IMG/VR virus record: IMGVR_UViG_3300043446_003158 | Span: 1 to 64,000 of that record | Reading direction: 5' to 3' (one strand) | Source of the DNA: a virus | DNA length: 64,000 nucleotides | Part shown: in pieces, positions 56,490-63,650 of the stretch | Position numbering within the stretch: the stretch's first letter is position 1 | How the letters are laid out: every line of letters starts with the position of its first letter | Translations under genes and position numbers: made by a program | The notes under the pieces: generated by a model | Database searches by the model: none | What the model saw: the letters and a program-made list of their open reading frames with translations, nothing else | What the model was told of the DNA's origin: nothing

Positions 56490-57612
56490 ATTCTACACCA
56501 TCAATCCAGTTTTTAATGCTAGCAGATCCCCATTGACTAAAACCTTTACTTTTTGTTATACAATCAAAAAACGTATTATTTTTCGCATAATCTAACGCAA
56601 ATTTAAATTGACAATCAGGTTCAAATTTTAATGATTTTGCATATTTCCAAAATGTCGTATCATATTTTGACCCATATTGGTAATGCCATAGTATAAAATT
56701 TTGAATTTTATACATTTCATTTCTAATTTCTGTGTTGCATTGTTCTTTACTTTTATTATTAAAAATATAATCTAAACAAATTCTAACAACAGACAAATAA
56801 TAAGTCATGGAAGATGCTTCTAATGGTTCCAAAAAACACAATCTATTCCCATTCAAAATTGTTTTTTCACCACAAAAACAATTTTTAGCAATATAATTTT
56901 CAAATTTAAAATCAAAATCTAAATCAACATTAAACATATTAAAAAAATTATTTGATGCTTCTTCAAAATTAGTTATATTATCATTAAACAGATATCCATA
57001 AGATACACTGTCTTGATTTGGAATAACAAAAGTCCACCCATCAGGAGTTGCTACAGTTCTAGTATAATTTAATTTTAAATCTGGTTTTAACTTTTTACCA
57101 ACAATCACGTGATTGAGTGGATTAATTAATTTATCATATAATTCTGGATTTCTATTATTTTTACCCCTACAATCAAAAATATAATCTGCATCAATTTCTT
57201 TTTCCGGATCAACTATATTTTTTTCAACTACATTAAACAATCCACATTCTAAAATTACTTTAGATAATAAATGAGGAACAAAATGAATTCCAGTAGTATC
57301 TAAAGGAAATGGATGAAATATTTTTTCTTTTTTATTTCCCCAATTCTCATAAAGAATTCCACTTTTATATGTTGCCTTTATCAAATTATCATTTTCATGC
57401 CAATTAATTCCAAGAACTGTAAAAATATAATCTGGAAAATCTAAGGTAGTTCCTTGTCCAACTTTTTCTATAGGTATAGAAGGATCATAATATATTGTTA
57501 TACTATCAATTAAATCGGAAGCATGTCGATAAAGACAAAGTGCTGTTGCGGAAGCAGCATTACCAGCACCAACAATTGCAATTTTCTTTTTTCTATCTAT
57601 ATTTTTTAGCAC
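56482..57612 (-). CDS. Tryptophan-halogenase-like flavoprotein
   Basis: I choose GTG 57612, with AAGGAG 5 nt upstream, giving 376 residues; other GTG codons lie at 57618 and 57633. The protein has the FAD motif GAGNAA (15-20), then KVGQGTTLDFPD, then ATYKSG with Lys83 at the place of the catalytic Lys of PrnA. GWTFVIP (192-198) is the WxWxIP halogenase motif with the second Trp changed to Phe. LEPLEASS (about 261-268) matches LEPLES. Halogenase genes called prnA are known in cyanophages. The substrate may be Trp or another molecule, and a flavin reductase is not seen. Confidence 0.82.
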   Translation of the reverse strand: MLKNIDRKKKIAIVGAGNAASATALCLYRHASDLIDSITIYYDPSIPIEKVGQGTTLDFPDYIFTVLGINWHENDNLIKATYKSGILYENWGNKKEKIFHPFPLDTTGIHFVPHLLSKVILECGLFNVVEKNIVDPEKEIDADYIFDCRGKNNRNPELYDKLINPLNHVIVGKKLKPDLKLNYTRTVATPDGWTFVIPNQDSVSYGYLFNDNITNFEEASNNFFNMFNVDLDFDFKFENYIAKNCFCGEKTILNGNRLCFLEPLEASSMTYYLSVVRICLDYIFNNKSKEQCNTEIRNEMYKIQNFILWHYQYGSKYDTTFWKYAKSLKFEPDCQFKFALDYAKNNTFFDCITKSKGFSQWGSASIKNWIDGVEYD

Positions 57613-57778
57613 AAGCACTCCTTGCCCAAGCACGACTTAAACTATTTACATAAGAACAAGATCTTTGTTTTTTTCCACAATAAGGACATACTGCATCTGG
57701 AGGATCTGCATTATATCCTTCTGGCGTATACATTCTATTTTTTTGATTTTGTTCTCGTTTACGTTTACGATGGTTCAT
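57593..57778 (-). CDS. Small Cys-containing basic protein (61 aa)
   Basis: MNHRKRKREQNQKNRMYTPEG starts a strongly basic chain that has CPYCGKKQRSC and ends ACAKKYR. The CxxC and later Cys suggest a small zinc-binding fold. It overlaps the previous stop at ATGA and the halogenase-like start. Function unknown. Confidence 0.6.
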   Translation of the reverse strand: MNHRKRKREQNQKNRMYTPEGYNADPPDAVCPYCGKKQRSCSYVNSLSRAWARSACAKKYR

Positions 57779-58083
57779 ACAACAACTGGTTTCCCTTGAC
57801 CCTCTGGAAGTTTTAATTTCCTAGGTTCAAGTAAGTTATCAATATACTCATCAAATTTTTCCGAAGGCACCGTGTGAACAGCAACAATTTCGGTTGTTGG
57901 AAGTGCCTTTGGAATTTCAATGTCCACAACAGGACCCATTAAGAACTTATTACGAGTATAAATTCTATTCTCTGGATCCATAGAAACCATTGCAAGAGCA
58001 TCTTGTTCGTCACCACAATCTAAAAGTTTTTTTCCAGTTTTTTTATTTAATACTGAAAAATATTCTTCATTGTATCTTTTCAT
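57775..58083 (-). CDS. Conserved hypothetical protein (102 aa)
   Basis: ATG 58083 starts MKRYNEEYFSVLNKKTGKKLLDCGDEQDALAMV. A longer frame back to 58164 uses TTG and would run through the 41-codon gene, so I reject it. The protein has a mixed alpha/beta look and an EIVAVHTVPSEKFDEYIDNLL helix near the end. It lies with the pentose phosphate genes; function unknown. Confidence 0.65.
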   Translation of the reverse strand: MKRYNEEYFSVLNKKTGKKLLDCGDEQDALAMVSMDPENRIYTRNKFLMGPVVDIEIPKALPTTEIVAVHTVPSEKFDEYIDNLLEPRKLKLPEGQGKPVVV

Positions 58084-58192
58084 TTTTAGAAGTCTTTTGA
58101 TTATTATAGGACACATGAGGTTTCCTGTAAAGACCAGGCCAAGTGTCTCTAATAATTTCCGCAAGTTTATATGGAGTTTCTGAAGTAATCAT
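58067..58192 (-). CDS. Small protein (41 aa) overlapping gnd
   Basis: ATG 58192 overlaps the gnd stop as ATGA. The product MITSETPYKLAEIIRDTWPG... has a helical start and a basic end, and its stop lies 17 bp inside the next gene. The three-frame, overlap-linked chain gnd, 41 aa, 102 aa is the usual sign of real small phage genes. Unknown family. Confidence 0.6.
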   Translation of the reverse strand: MITSETPYKLAEIIRDTWPGLYRKPHVSYNNQKTSKNEKIQ

Positions 58193-59214
58193 CGGACGTG
58201 ATGTCCTCCAAACATAAATCTCATACCATTTAAAATCTTGGCAGCGAAAGTGCCCAGATTGCGTGAATTAAATCTTTCATAAAGAGCAGTGGTGATGACA
58301 GGAGCGGGAACCCCCAAATCCACAGCAGCATTAACCGTCCACCTACCTTCACCACTGTCGGATACTCCTCCAGAGAAGTTAGAAAGATGTGGGCTGCGGC
58401 GCAACACATCAGCAGTAAGGTCAAGTAACCAGCTACCAACAACGCTACCACGACGCCATAACTCAGCAACCTCAGCAACGTCAATATCATAGCAGTAACT
58501 TTCTGGATCTGCCATAGGGGCAACCTCTGCGTCTCCTTCTCTGACATACTTGGCACCTGCATTAGCGTTCTTGATGATATTGAATCCTTCAGCATATGCT
58601 TGCATAATACCATACTCAATGCCATTATGCACCATCTTTACAAAGTGACCAGCACCAGGACCACCACAATGTAACCAACCGTGTTCTGCTGATGTTATGT
58701 CCGAGTCAAAGTTAGTTCTGGGGGCAGATGCGATGCCTGGTGCGAGGGCATCAAAAATTCTTGCACAAGTGGCGACCGCAGTATTTCCGCCACCAACCAT
58801 AAGACAGTATCCACGATCCAAACCGTAAACGCCACCGCTAGTGCCACAATCAATATATTGGATACCAAGTTTTGCCAAGCGTTCTGCTCTTTTCCGACTG
58901 TCTTTAAAATTGCTATTGCCATGATCAATAATAATATCTCCTTCACCACAATATCGTAGTAACTCATTGATCGTCTCCTCTACTGTTTCGGCAGGAACCA
59001 CCATTTGGAAAATTCCTGGTTGCGTTCCACAACTTTTAACTACTTGAACAAGGCTTTGTATAGAAGTTGTAACACCATTAACATATCCGTTTTCGTATGC
59101 TTCTTGTGCTTTTTCATAATTTCTTCTATAACCCCAAACTTCTATGCCTGCTTTCATCATACGACGGGACATTCCTTCTCCCATTCGTCCGAGTCCAATT
59201 AGTCCTACTTTCAT
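58189..59214 (-). CDS. gnd: 6-phosphogluconate dehydrogenase, decarboxylating
   Basis: The 341-residue protein has the NADP site GLIGLGRMGEGMSRRM, then IIIDHGNSNFKDS, CGTSGGVYGLDRGY and GGPGAGHFVKMVHNGIEYG with the catalytic Lys and His-Asn. It converts 6-phosphogluconate to ribulose-5-phosphate with NADPH. It is the short Gnd type, shorter than the 470-residue form. It follows zwf by 9 bp, so both oxidative pentose phosphate steps are carried together. Confidence 0.93.
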   Translation of the reverse strand: MKVGLIGLGRMGEGMSRRMMKAGIEVWGYRRNYEKAQEAYENGYVNGVTTSIQSLVQVVKSCGTQPGIFQMVVPAETVEETINELLRYCGEGDIIIDHGNSNFKDSRKRAERLAKLGIQYIDCGTSGGVYGLDRGYCLMVGGGNTAVATCARIFDALAPGIASAPRTNFDSDITSAEHGWLHCGGPGAGHFVKMVHNGIEYGIMQAYAEGFNIIKNANAGAKYVREGDAEVAPMADPESYCYDIDVAEVAELWRRGSVVGSWLLDLTADVLRRSPHLSNFSGGVSDSGEGRWTVNAAVDLGVPAPVITTALYERFNSRNLGTFAAKILNGMRFMFGGHHVR

Positions 59215-59223
59215 CTCTTTCTC

Positions 59224-60555
59224 CTACTTGAGTTTAAGTGGATAATCCCACTTTGTAATAAGTTCTGTTTTAGTTATTGGTCCCCAATTTCCACCATCAT
59301 AAAGATATGGTAATGTCATAATGCGGCATTGATCTCCAGTGCAAAGAAGATCATCAACAATTCTCCAAGACTCCAACACTTCATCTGCATGAACAAAGTG
59401 TGACTGATCTTCATTAATCGCATCATAAAAAAGTTTTACATAACCATCAATTGCTTTTTCCACTGGATAATGATACTGAAGAAGTGCTGGTTCTACATTA
59501 TCATTTAGTCCAGGAGACTTAATATCAATCCGCATATCCAGATGTGGGTCTGGTTGCAGTCTCATTACTATTCTATCATTACATTCATGCCCTTCAAACA
59601 ATTGTTGTGGAGGTGCTTTAAATTTAATCACAACTTCAACACAACCAACTGGCATTTTTTTACCAGTCATAAAGTAAAAAGGAACTCCTTTCCATCTCCA
59701 GTTATCAACATACAACTCACCAGCAACAAATGTTGGTGTCTGTGATTCGGGTTTTACACCTTCTTCATTCTTGTATCCATCATATTGTCCAAGAACCACA
59801 TTATCACCAAGTCTTGTCGCAGCAAGAACTTTAACTTTCTCTCTACGAATCTCTTTAGCATCATTTCTACAAGGTGGTTCCATTGCAATCAGAGCAAGCA
59901 CCTGGAGCATATGATTCTGAAGCATGTCTCTCACGGCACCAGCGGTATCATAATACTGGGCACGACCTTCACAACCGATTGTTTCAGTAGCAAAGATCTG
60001 AACCTCTTCTATGAAGTTCCTGTTCCAGAGTGGCTCCAGAAGTATATTGCTAAAGCGGGTGGCAAGGATATTATTAACAGTATCTTTACCGAGATAATGG
60101 TCAATGCGATATACTTGTTTTTCGCGTAAATACCCAGCCACCACAGATTGTAAATAATTAGCAGATTGAAGATCGGTGCCAAAAGGCTTCTCAATAATAA
60201 CTCGTGATTTTTCTGCGTCATCTACCTTACCTGCTTCTTTGAGGTTTGTAACTGCATCAGCATATCTTTCTGGTGGAACAGAAAGAAAATAAGTCGTATC
60301 ATCAGAAGAATCCAGTGACTTAAGAGACTCTGCATCACTCAAATCACAAGGAACATATTCAAGTCTCTTAATAAACTCTTGGGAATAATTGCCAAGAACT
60401 TCTACCCAACTATCTTTAGAATGTTGTGTCCTAGATGCACCAATAATCTTCAGGTCCTTTGGTAAGAGACCTTTCTTATGAAGAGTATAAAGTGCTGGAA
60501 TTAGTTTCTTCTTACAGAGATCTCCAGTTGCACCAAATATAACTAGACCTTTCAT
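59224..60555 (-). CDS. zwf: Glucose-6-phosphate dehydrogenase
   Basis: The 443-residue protein has GATGDLCKKKL (NADP site), EKPFGTD and RIDHYLGKD, the active-site block with catalytic His. The family norm is about 490-510, so it is on the short side but complete in motifs. It makes NADPH and 6-phosphogluconolactone from glucose-6-phosphate. It overlaps talC by one base (TAATG). Confidence 0.93.
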   Translation of the reverse strand: MKGLVIFGATGDLCKKKLIPALYTLHKKGLLPKDLKIIGASRTQHSKDSWVEVLGNYSQEFIKRLEYVPCDLSDAESLKSLDSSDDTTYFLSVPPERYADAVTNLKEAGKVDDAEKSRVIIEKPFGTDLQSANYLQSVVAGYLREKQVYRIDHYLGKDTVNNILATRFSNILLEPLWNRNFIEEVQIFATETIGCEGRAQYYDTAGAVRDMLQNHMLQVLALIAMEPPCRNDAKEIRREKVKVLAATRLGDNVVLGQYDGYKNEEGVKPESQTPTFVAGELYVDNWRWKGVPFYFMTGKKMPVGCVEVVIKFKAPPQQLFEGHECNDRIVMRLQPDPHLDMRIDIKSPGLNDNVEPALLQYHYPVEKAIDGYVKLFYDAINEDQSHFVHADEVLESWRIVDDLLCTGDQCRIMTLPYLYDGGNWGPITKTELITKWDYPLKLK

Positions 60556-61217
60556 TATTCACCTTTACTCTTAATAACTTCATCCCAATCTTTTTGGAAT
60601 AAATCCAATCCCTTCTCAGTCATAATGTTCTTATACATTCCCCAAAAAACAACTGGTGGTATTGTAGCAACATCTGCTCCATTTAGTGCCGATTGTTCTA
60701 CTTGCCTAACATCACGAAGAGATGCGGCAAGAATTTGTGTAAATGTTCCAGAATAATCAAATGCCCTACGAATGTTTCTGATAAGTTCAATACCATCAAT
60801 TGAATTATCCATCCATCTACCAACAAAAGGAGAGATGAATGTTGCACCAGCCTTAGATGCGAGAATTGCTTGTGCAACTGAGAAAACCAAAGTTACATTG
60901 ACTTGAATTCCTTTATCAGAAAGAAACTTACAAGCCTTAAGTCCTTCTACCGTGCAGGGAACTTTAATTGTAACTGTTGGGGAAATTGAGTAATACTTTT
61001 GTGCCTGTGAAAGCATTTCTTCATGAGAATCTGCAACAACTTCTGCAGAAATGCTTGTTAAATTTGGAAATGATTGTGATATGTTTTCAATAACTTCTTT
61101 TAATTGCTTTCCACTTTTGAGAATGAGGGTGGGATTTGTAGTGACTCCATCCAATAGTCCAGTATCATATGCTGGACCAATCATATCAACATCTGCCGTG
61201 TCTAAAAAGATCTTCAT
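60555..61217 (-). CDS. talC: Transaldolase TalC
   Basis: The 220-residue protein has MKIFLDTADVDMI, GVTTNPTLI, TIKVPCTVEG with the Schiff-base Lys, and SPFVGRWMD. It is the short TalC type that is typical of cyanophages. It interconverts sedoheptulose-7-phosphate/glyceraldehyde-3-phosphate and erythrose-4-phosphate/fructose-6-phosphate. A terminator hairpin ends right before its ATG. Confidence 0.95.
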   Translation of the reverse strand: MKIFLDTADVDMIGPAYDTGLLDGVTTNPTLILKSGKQLKEVIENISQSFPNLTSISAEVVADSHEEMLSQAQKYYSISPTVTIKVPCTVEGLKACKFLSDKGIQVNVTLVFSVAQAILASKAGATFISPFVGRWMDNSIDGIELIRNIRRAFDYSGTFTQILAASLRDVRQVEQSALNGADVATIPPVVFWGMYKNIMTEKGLDLFQKDWDEVIKSKGE

Positions 61218-61256
61218 AAAAGAAAAAGAACTCCTAAGTAATTATACGGAGTTCTT
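61218..61256 (-). terminator. Terminator ending at the talC start
   Basis: Minus strand AAGAACTCC, a 13-nt loop, GGAGTTCTT (9-bp stem), then TTTCTTTT running into the talC ATG. GGAG in the 3' arm is also the only ribosome-site-like sequence for talC, 13 nt before the ATG. The loop holds TATAAT, a possible -10 box. Confidence 0.65.
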
Positions 61257-61296
61257 GTTTGAGTGTCTTTAAATTGTTATGAATTGAACATATTTA

Positions 61297-61416
61297 CTAA
61301 AAATACATTAAACTGAGAGTAAATATGAGAAATATAATAACTGTAAACATCATAATTCCTACACCTGCCCAGACTACCCAGGGTTCCATAGGTTCATGTT
61401 GGGGTTTATGAGACAT
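61297..61416 (-). CDS. 39-aa single-pass membrane peptide
   Basis: ATG 61416 opens MSHKPQHEPMEPWVVWAGVG, then a hydrophobic run IMMFTVIIFLIFTLSLMYF. One membrane helix with a polar N-tail, the size of small photosystem or cytochrome subunits, but with no clear family match. It sits between the psbA terminator and the talC terminator. There is no ribosome site except within the psbA terminator stem. Confidence 0.6.
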   Translation of the reverse strand: MSHKPQHEPMEPWVVWAGVGIMMFTVIIFLIFTLSLMYF

Positions 61417-61443
61417 AAAAAAAGAGGGTTGTTATACCCTCTT
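61417..61443 (-). terminator. psbA terminator
   Basis: Minus strand AAGAGGGT, a 6-nt loop, ACCCTCTT (8-bp stem), with T-tract up to the ATG at 61416. It starts 27 bp after the psbA stop and should give a monocistronic psbA message with some read-through. Confidence 0.88.
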
Positions 61444-61469
61444 AATTATATCAGTTATTCAGTTTTATA

Positions 61470-62549
61470 TCAACCGATTGCAGGTGCAGTCAGAGCAACA
61501 GGGGTTACATCTGCAGCAGCAAGGTCAAGAGGGAAGTTGTGAGCGTTGCGCTCGTGCATCACTTCAAAACCAAGATTGGCACGGTTGAGAACGTCAGCCC
61601 AAGTAGGAATTACGCGATTGGAACTATCAAGCAGAGATTGGTTGAAGTTGAATCCGTTGAGGTTGAACGCCATTGTTGAAACGCCCAGGGCAGCAAACCA
61701 GATACCGACAACAGGCCAAGCAGCAAGGAAAAAGTGTAGCGAACGAGAATTGTTGAACGAAGCATATTGGAAGATCAGGCGACCAAAATAACCGTGTGCA
61801 GCAACGATGTTATAAGTCTCTTCTTCTTGACCGAACTTGTAACCGTAGTTTTGAGATTCGGTTTCGGTGGTTTCACGAACCAGCGAGGAAGTAACCAGAG
61901 AACCATGCATCGCACTGAACAGAGAACCACCGAACACACCAGCAACTCCAAGCATGTGGAAGGGGTGCATCAGGATGTTGTGCTCTGCCTGGAACACAAG
62001 CATATAGTTGAAGGTGCCAGAGATACCCAGAGGCATCGCATCAGAGAAAGAACCTTGACCGAAAGGATAGACCAGGAACACTGCAGAAGCAGCAGCAACA
62101 GGTGCAGAGTATGCAACACAGATCCAAGGACGCATACCAAGACGGTAGGAAAGTTCCCACTCACGACCCATATAGGCGTAAATACCAATCAGGAAGTGGA
62201 ACACAATCAGTTGGAAAGGACCACCATTATAGAGCCATTCATCAAGAGATGCGGCTTCCCAAATGGGATAAAAGTGCAATCCAATAGCGTTGCTTGAAGG
62301 AACTACAGCACCTGAGATGATGTTGTTTCCCCACATTAGTGAACCAGAAACAGGTTCACGAATGCCGTCGATGTCCACAGGGGGAGCACCGATGAAGGCG
62401 ATGATGAAACACGTTGCTGCAGCGAGCAGAGTAGGAATCATCAGGACTCCGAACCAACCCACATACAGGCGGTTGTTCGTTGAAGTAACCCACTGGCAAA
62501 AAGATTCCCAAGTGGAAGTAGATCGTTGTTGAGCAATTGAAGCAGTCAT
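61470..62549 (-). CDS. psbA: Photosystem II D1 protein
   Basis: The 359-residue protein is a full D1. It has Tyr161, Asp170, His190 and His198 at the standard numbers and the C-terminal DLAAAD processing site, ending PAIG. Residue 130 is Glu, as in the high-light D1:2 form of cyanobacteria, while Gln is found in D1:1. Five membrane helices are clear. It replaces damaged host D1 during infection, keeping photosynthesis and energy supply. It has a strong sigma70-type promoter, a 160-nt structured leader and a terminator. Confidence 0.98.
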   Translation of the reverse strand: MTASIAQQRSTSTWESFCQWVTSTNNRLYVGWFGVLMIPTLLAAATCFIIAFIGAPPVDIDGIREPVSGSLMWGNNIISGAVVPSSNAIGLHFYPIWEAASLDEWLYNGGPFQLIVFHFLIGIYAYMGREWELSYRLGMRPWICVAYSAPVAAASAVFLVYPFGQGSFSDAMPLGISGTFNYMLVFQAEHNILMHPFHMLGVAGVFGGSLFSAMHGSLVTSSLVRETTETESQNYGYKFGQEEETYNIVAAHGYFGRLIFQYASFNNSRSLHFFLAAWPVVGIWFAALGVSTMAFNLNGFNFNQSLLDSSNRVIPTWADVLNRANLGFEVMHERNAHNFPLDLAAADVTPVALTAPAIG

Positions 62550-62602
62550 AATCGTTTAAAAGAATAGTAGGACCATCAGGGAAATGGTGGTGATACTATG
62601 CT

Positions 62603-62621
62603 CCCCGCACCCTCAGCGGGG
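62603..62621 (-). promoter_or_regulatory. Hairpin in the psbA leader
   Basis: CCCCGC and GCGGGG arms around a 7-nt loop, about 54 nt upstream of the psbA ATG. No T-tract follows on the minus strand, so it is more likely an mRNA structure than a terminator. Confidence 0.5.
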
Positions 62622-62673
62622 ATATGAGAGACTGTGTTTAACCTCCCCATAGGTCTCGGTTGAAAGAGGAACT

Positions 62674-62701
62674 TGTTACAAAAGATTAAGATCTTGTAAC
62701 A
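62674..62701 (-). promoter_or_regulatory. Hairpin at the 5' end of the psbA message
   Basis: TGTTACAA and TTGTAACA arms with 12 nt between; on the minus strand the inner GAT/ATC bases extend the stem after a 2-nt bulge. It lies about 10 nt after the likely start site, so the message would begin with a stem-loop, which could stabilise it or regulate it. Confidence 0.5.
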
Positions 62702-62711
62702 TTTGTTTACC
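62694..62711. promoter_or_regulatory. Imperfect copy of the 7518 palindrome
   Basis: The first 14 of 18 bases (TTGTAACATTTGTT) equal the perfect palindrome at 7518-7535. The copy overlaps the psbA start-site region and the leader hairpin. Confidence 0.4.
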
Positions 62712-62716
62712 TATTT

Positions 62717-62745
62717 ATCATACTACGGTTTCCCGTCCCTGTCAA
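62717..62745 (-). promoter_or_regulatory. sigma70-type promoter for psbA
   Basis: Minus strand TTGACA, 17 nt, TATGAT. The -35 is consensus and the spacing ideal. The -10 runs into AAATA, so the sequence TGATAAATA could also act as a T4-type late promoter. Confidence 0.88.
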
Positions 62746-62766
62746 GCCCCCAAACGAAAACTTGTT

Positions 62767-62774
62767 CCTAAATA
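62767..62774 (+). promoter_or_regulatory. Candidate late promoter for the plus-strand genes
   Basis: CCTAAATA lies 28 nt before the ATG at 62803 and is followed by AAAATAG. It is the mirror of the minus-strand psbA promoter in this 253-bp divergent gap. Confidence 0.35.
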
Positions 62775-62802
62775 AAAATAGTGTTTATCACAACATAAGA
62801 AA

Positions 62803-63294
62803 ATGAAAAGACTTCTATTAGTTTTTTCGTTATTCTTCACTATTCCAGTTAATGCTGCTGAAATCACATCAAGAATTACTGATTCCGTTCAATTGAAAGT
62901 TGATGGTGCCGCGATTCAATCAACACGAATTGGTAGTTCATACTCCGCTTCAGGTTCAAATATAGATGTAACCACCCTTGGTGGATTATCAACTGGTTCC
63001 ACAACAGCACCCGCTTCTATTACTGATGGAACCTATGGTATTAATACTAACGGTCAAGCATTTACATTTTCAGAAACTGCTATTGTTGGTGATGTTCCAG
63101 TAACCAATCAAACTGTTACTAACGGTGTTGTTGGTTCTCCAAATCTTTATGGAGATACGATTACACAACCTGGAGGTGACAAAGGTTCTCTTGCTGGTAC
63201 TCTTTCAACTACAGGTGTTCCTACTGTTACTGCAGGTGGTGCTGGAACCACAGCAACAGCACAACGTAGTATTGAGTTGAGCGTATTCAAATGA
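62803..63294 (+). CDS. Secreted protein with signal peptide (163 aa)
   Basis: MKRLLLVFSLFFTIPVNAAEI is a clear signal peptide with an ANA-type cut near residue 19. The mature part is rich in Thr, Gly and Ser, with NTNGQAFTFSETAIVGD. The next gene has a similar QGAPFQFSETYLG segment, so the two are related. No Cys anchors are seen. Similar exported proteins occur in cyanophages; the role is unknown, perhaps virion or lysis-related. Confidence 0.78.
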   Translation: MKRLLLVFSLFFTIPVNAAEITSRITDSVQLKVDGAAIQSTRIGSSYSASGSNIDVTTLGGLSTGSTTAPASITDGTYGINTNGQAFTFSETAIVGDVPVTNQTVTNGVVGSPNLYGDTITQPGGDKGSLAGTLSTTGVPTVTAGGAGTTATAQRSIELSVFK

Positions 63295-63650
63295 GACATA
63301 TCCTAGCAGGGTTGTTCCTGCTAGGGTTTTCTTGTCCTGCCCTAGCTGAAAGTGTTGTGCCTAATTTTACTAGAGGTACAATCAACGCAACAACCGAATC
63401 GACTACAAAGATTATAGAAACAATCCGCCAAGTTGAATATACAACTGGTGAATCTTATACTGTAACTGGAACAAACATCAACATTCCTAGCATTCCACAA
63501 AGAGGTGCTAATTATTCCATTATGACACAAGGTGCTCCATTCCAGTTCAGCGAAACCTATCTCGGCCCTGGAGTGGCAAAAGAAACATGGATAGATCGCA
63601 CCACAGAAACCCAATCAACCACTACATCAATATCTGTCTTTACACAGTAA
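63291..63650 (+). CDS. Secreted protein with signal peptide (119 aa)
   Basis: MRHILAGLFLLGFSCPALAES is a signal peptide with an ALA-type cut. The rest has GTNINIPSIPQRGANYSIMTQGAPFQFSE, sharing the NI-P-x-x-G and QFSE pattern with the gene before. It overlaps that gene at ATGA. A tandem duplication is likely. Confidence 0.78.
   Translation: MRHILAGLFLLGFSCPALAESVVPNFTRGTINATTESTTKIIETIRQVEYTTGESYTVTGTNINIPSIPQRGANYSIMTQGAPFQFSETYLGPGVAKETWIDRTTETQSTTTSISVFTQ

Noticed and set aside
61767-62297. 176-codon plus-strand frame opposite psbA
   Set aside because: It is antisense to a highly conserved gene and its product has no recognisable features.
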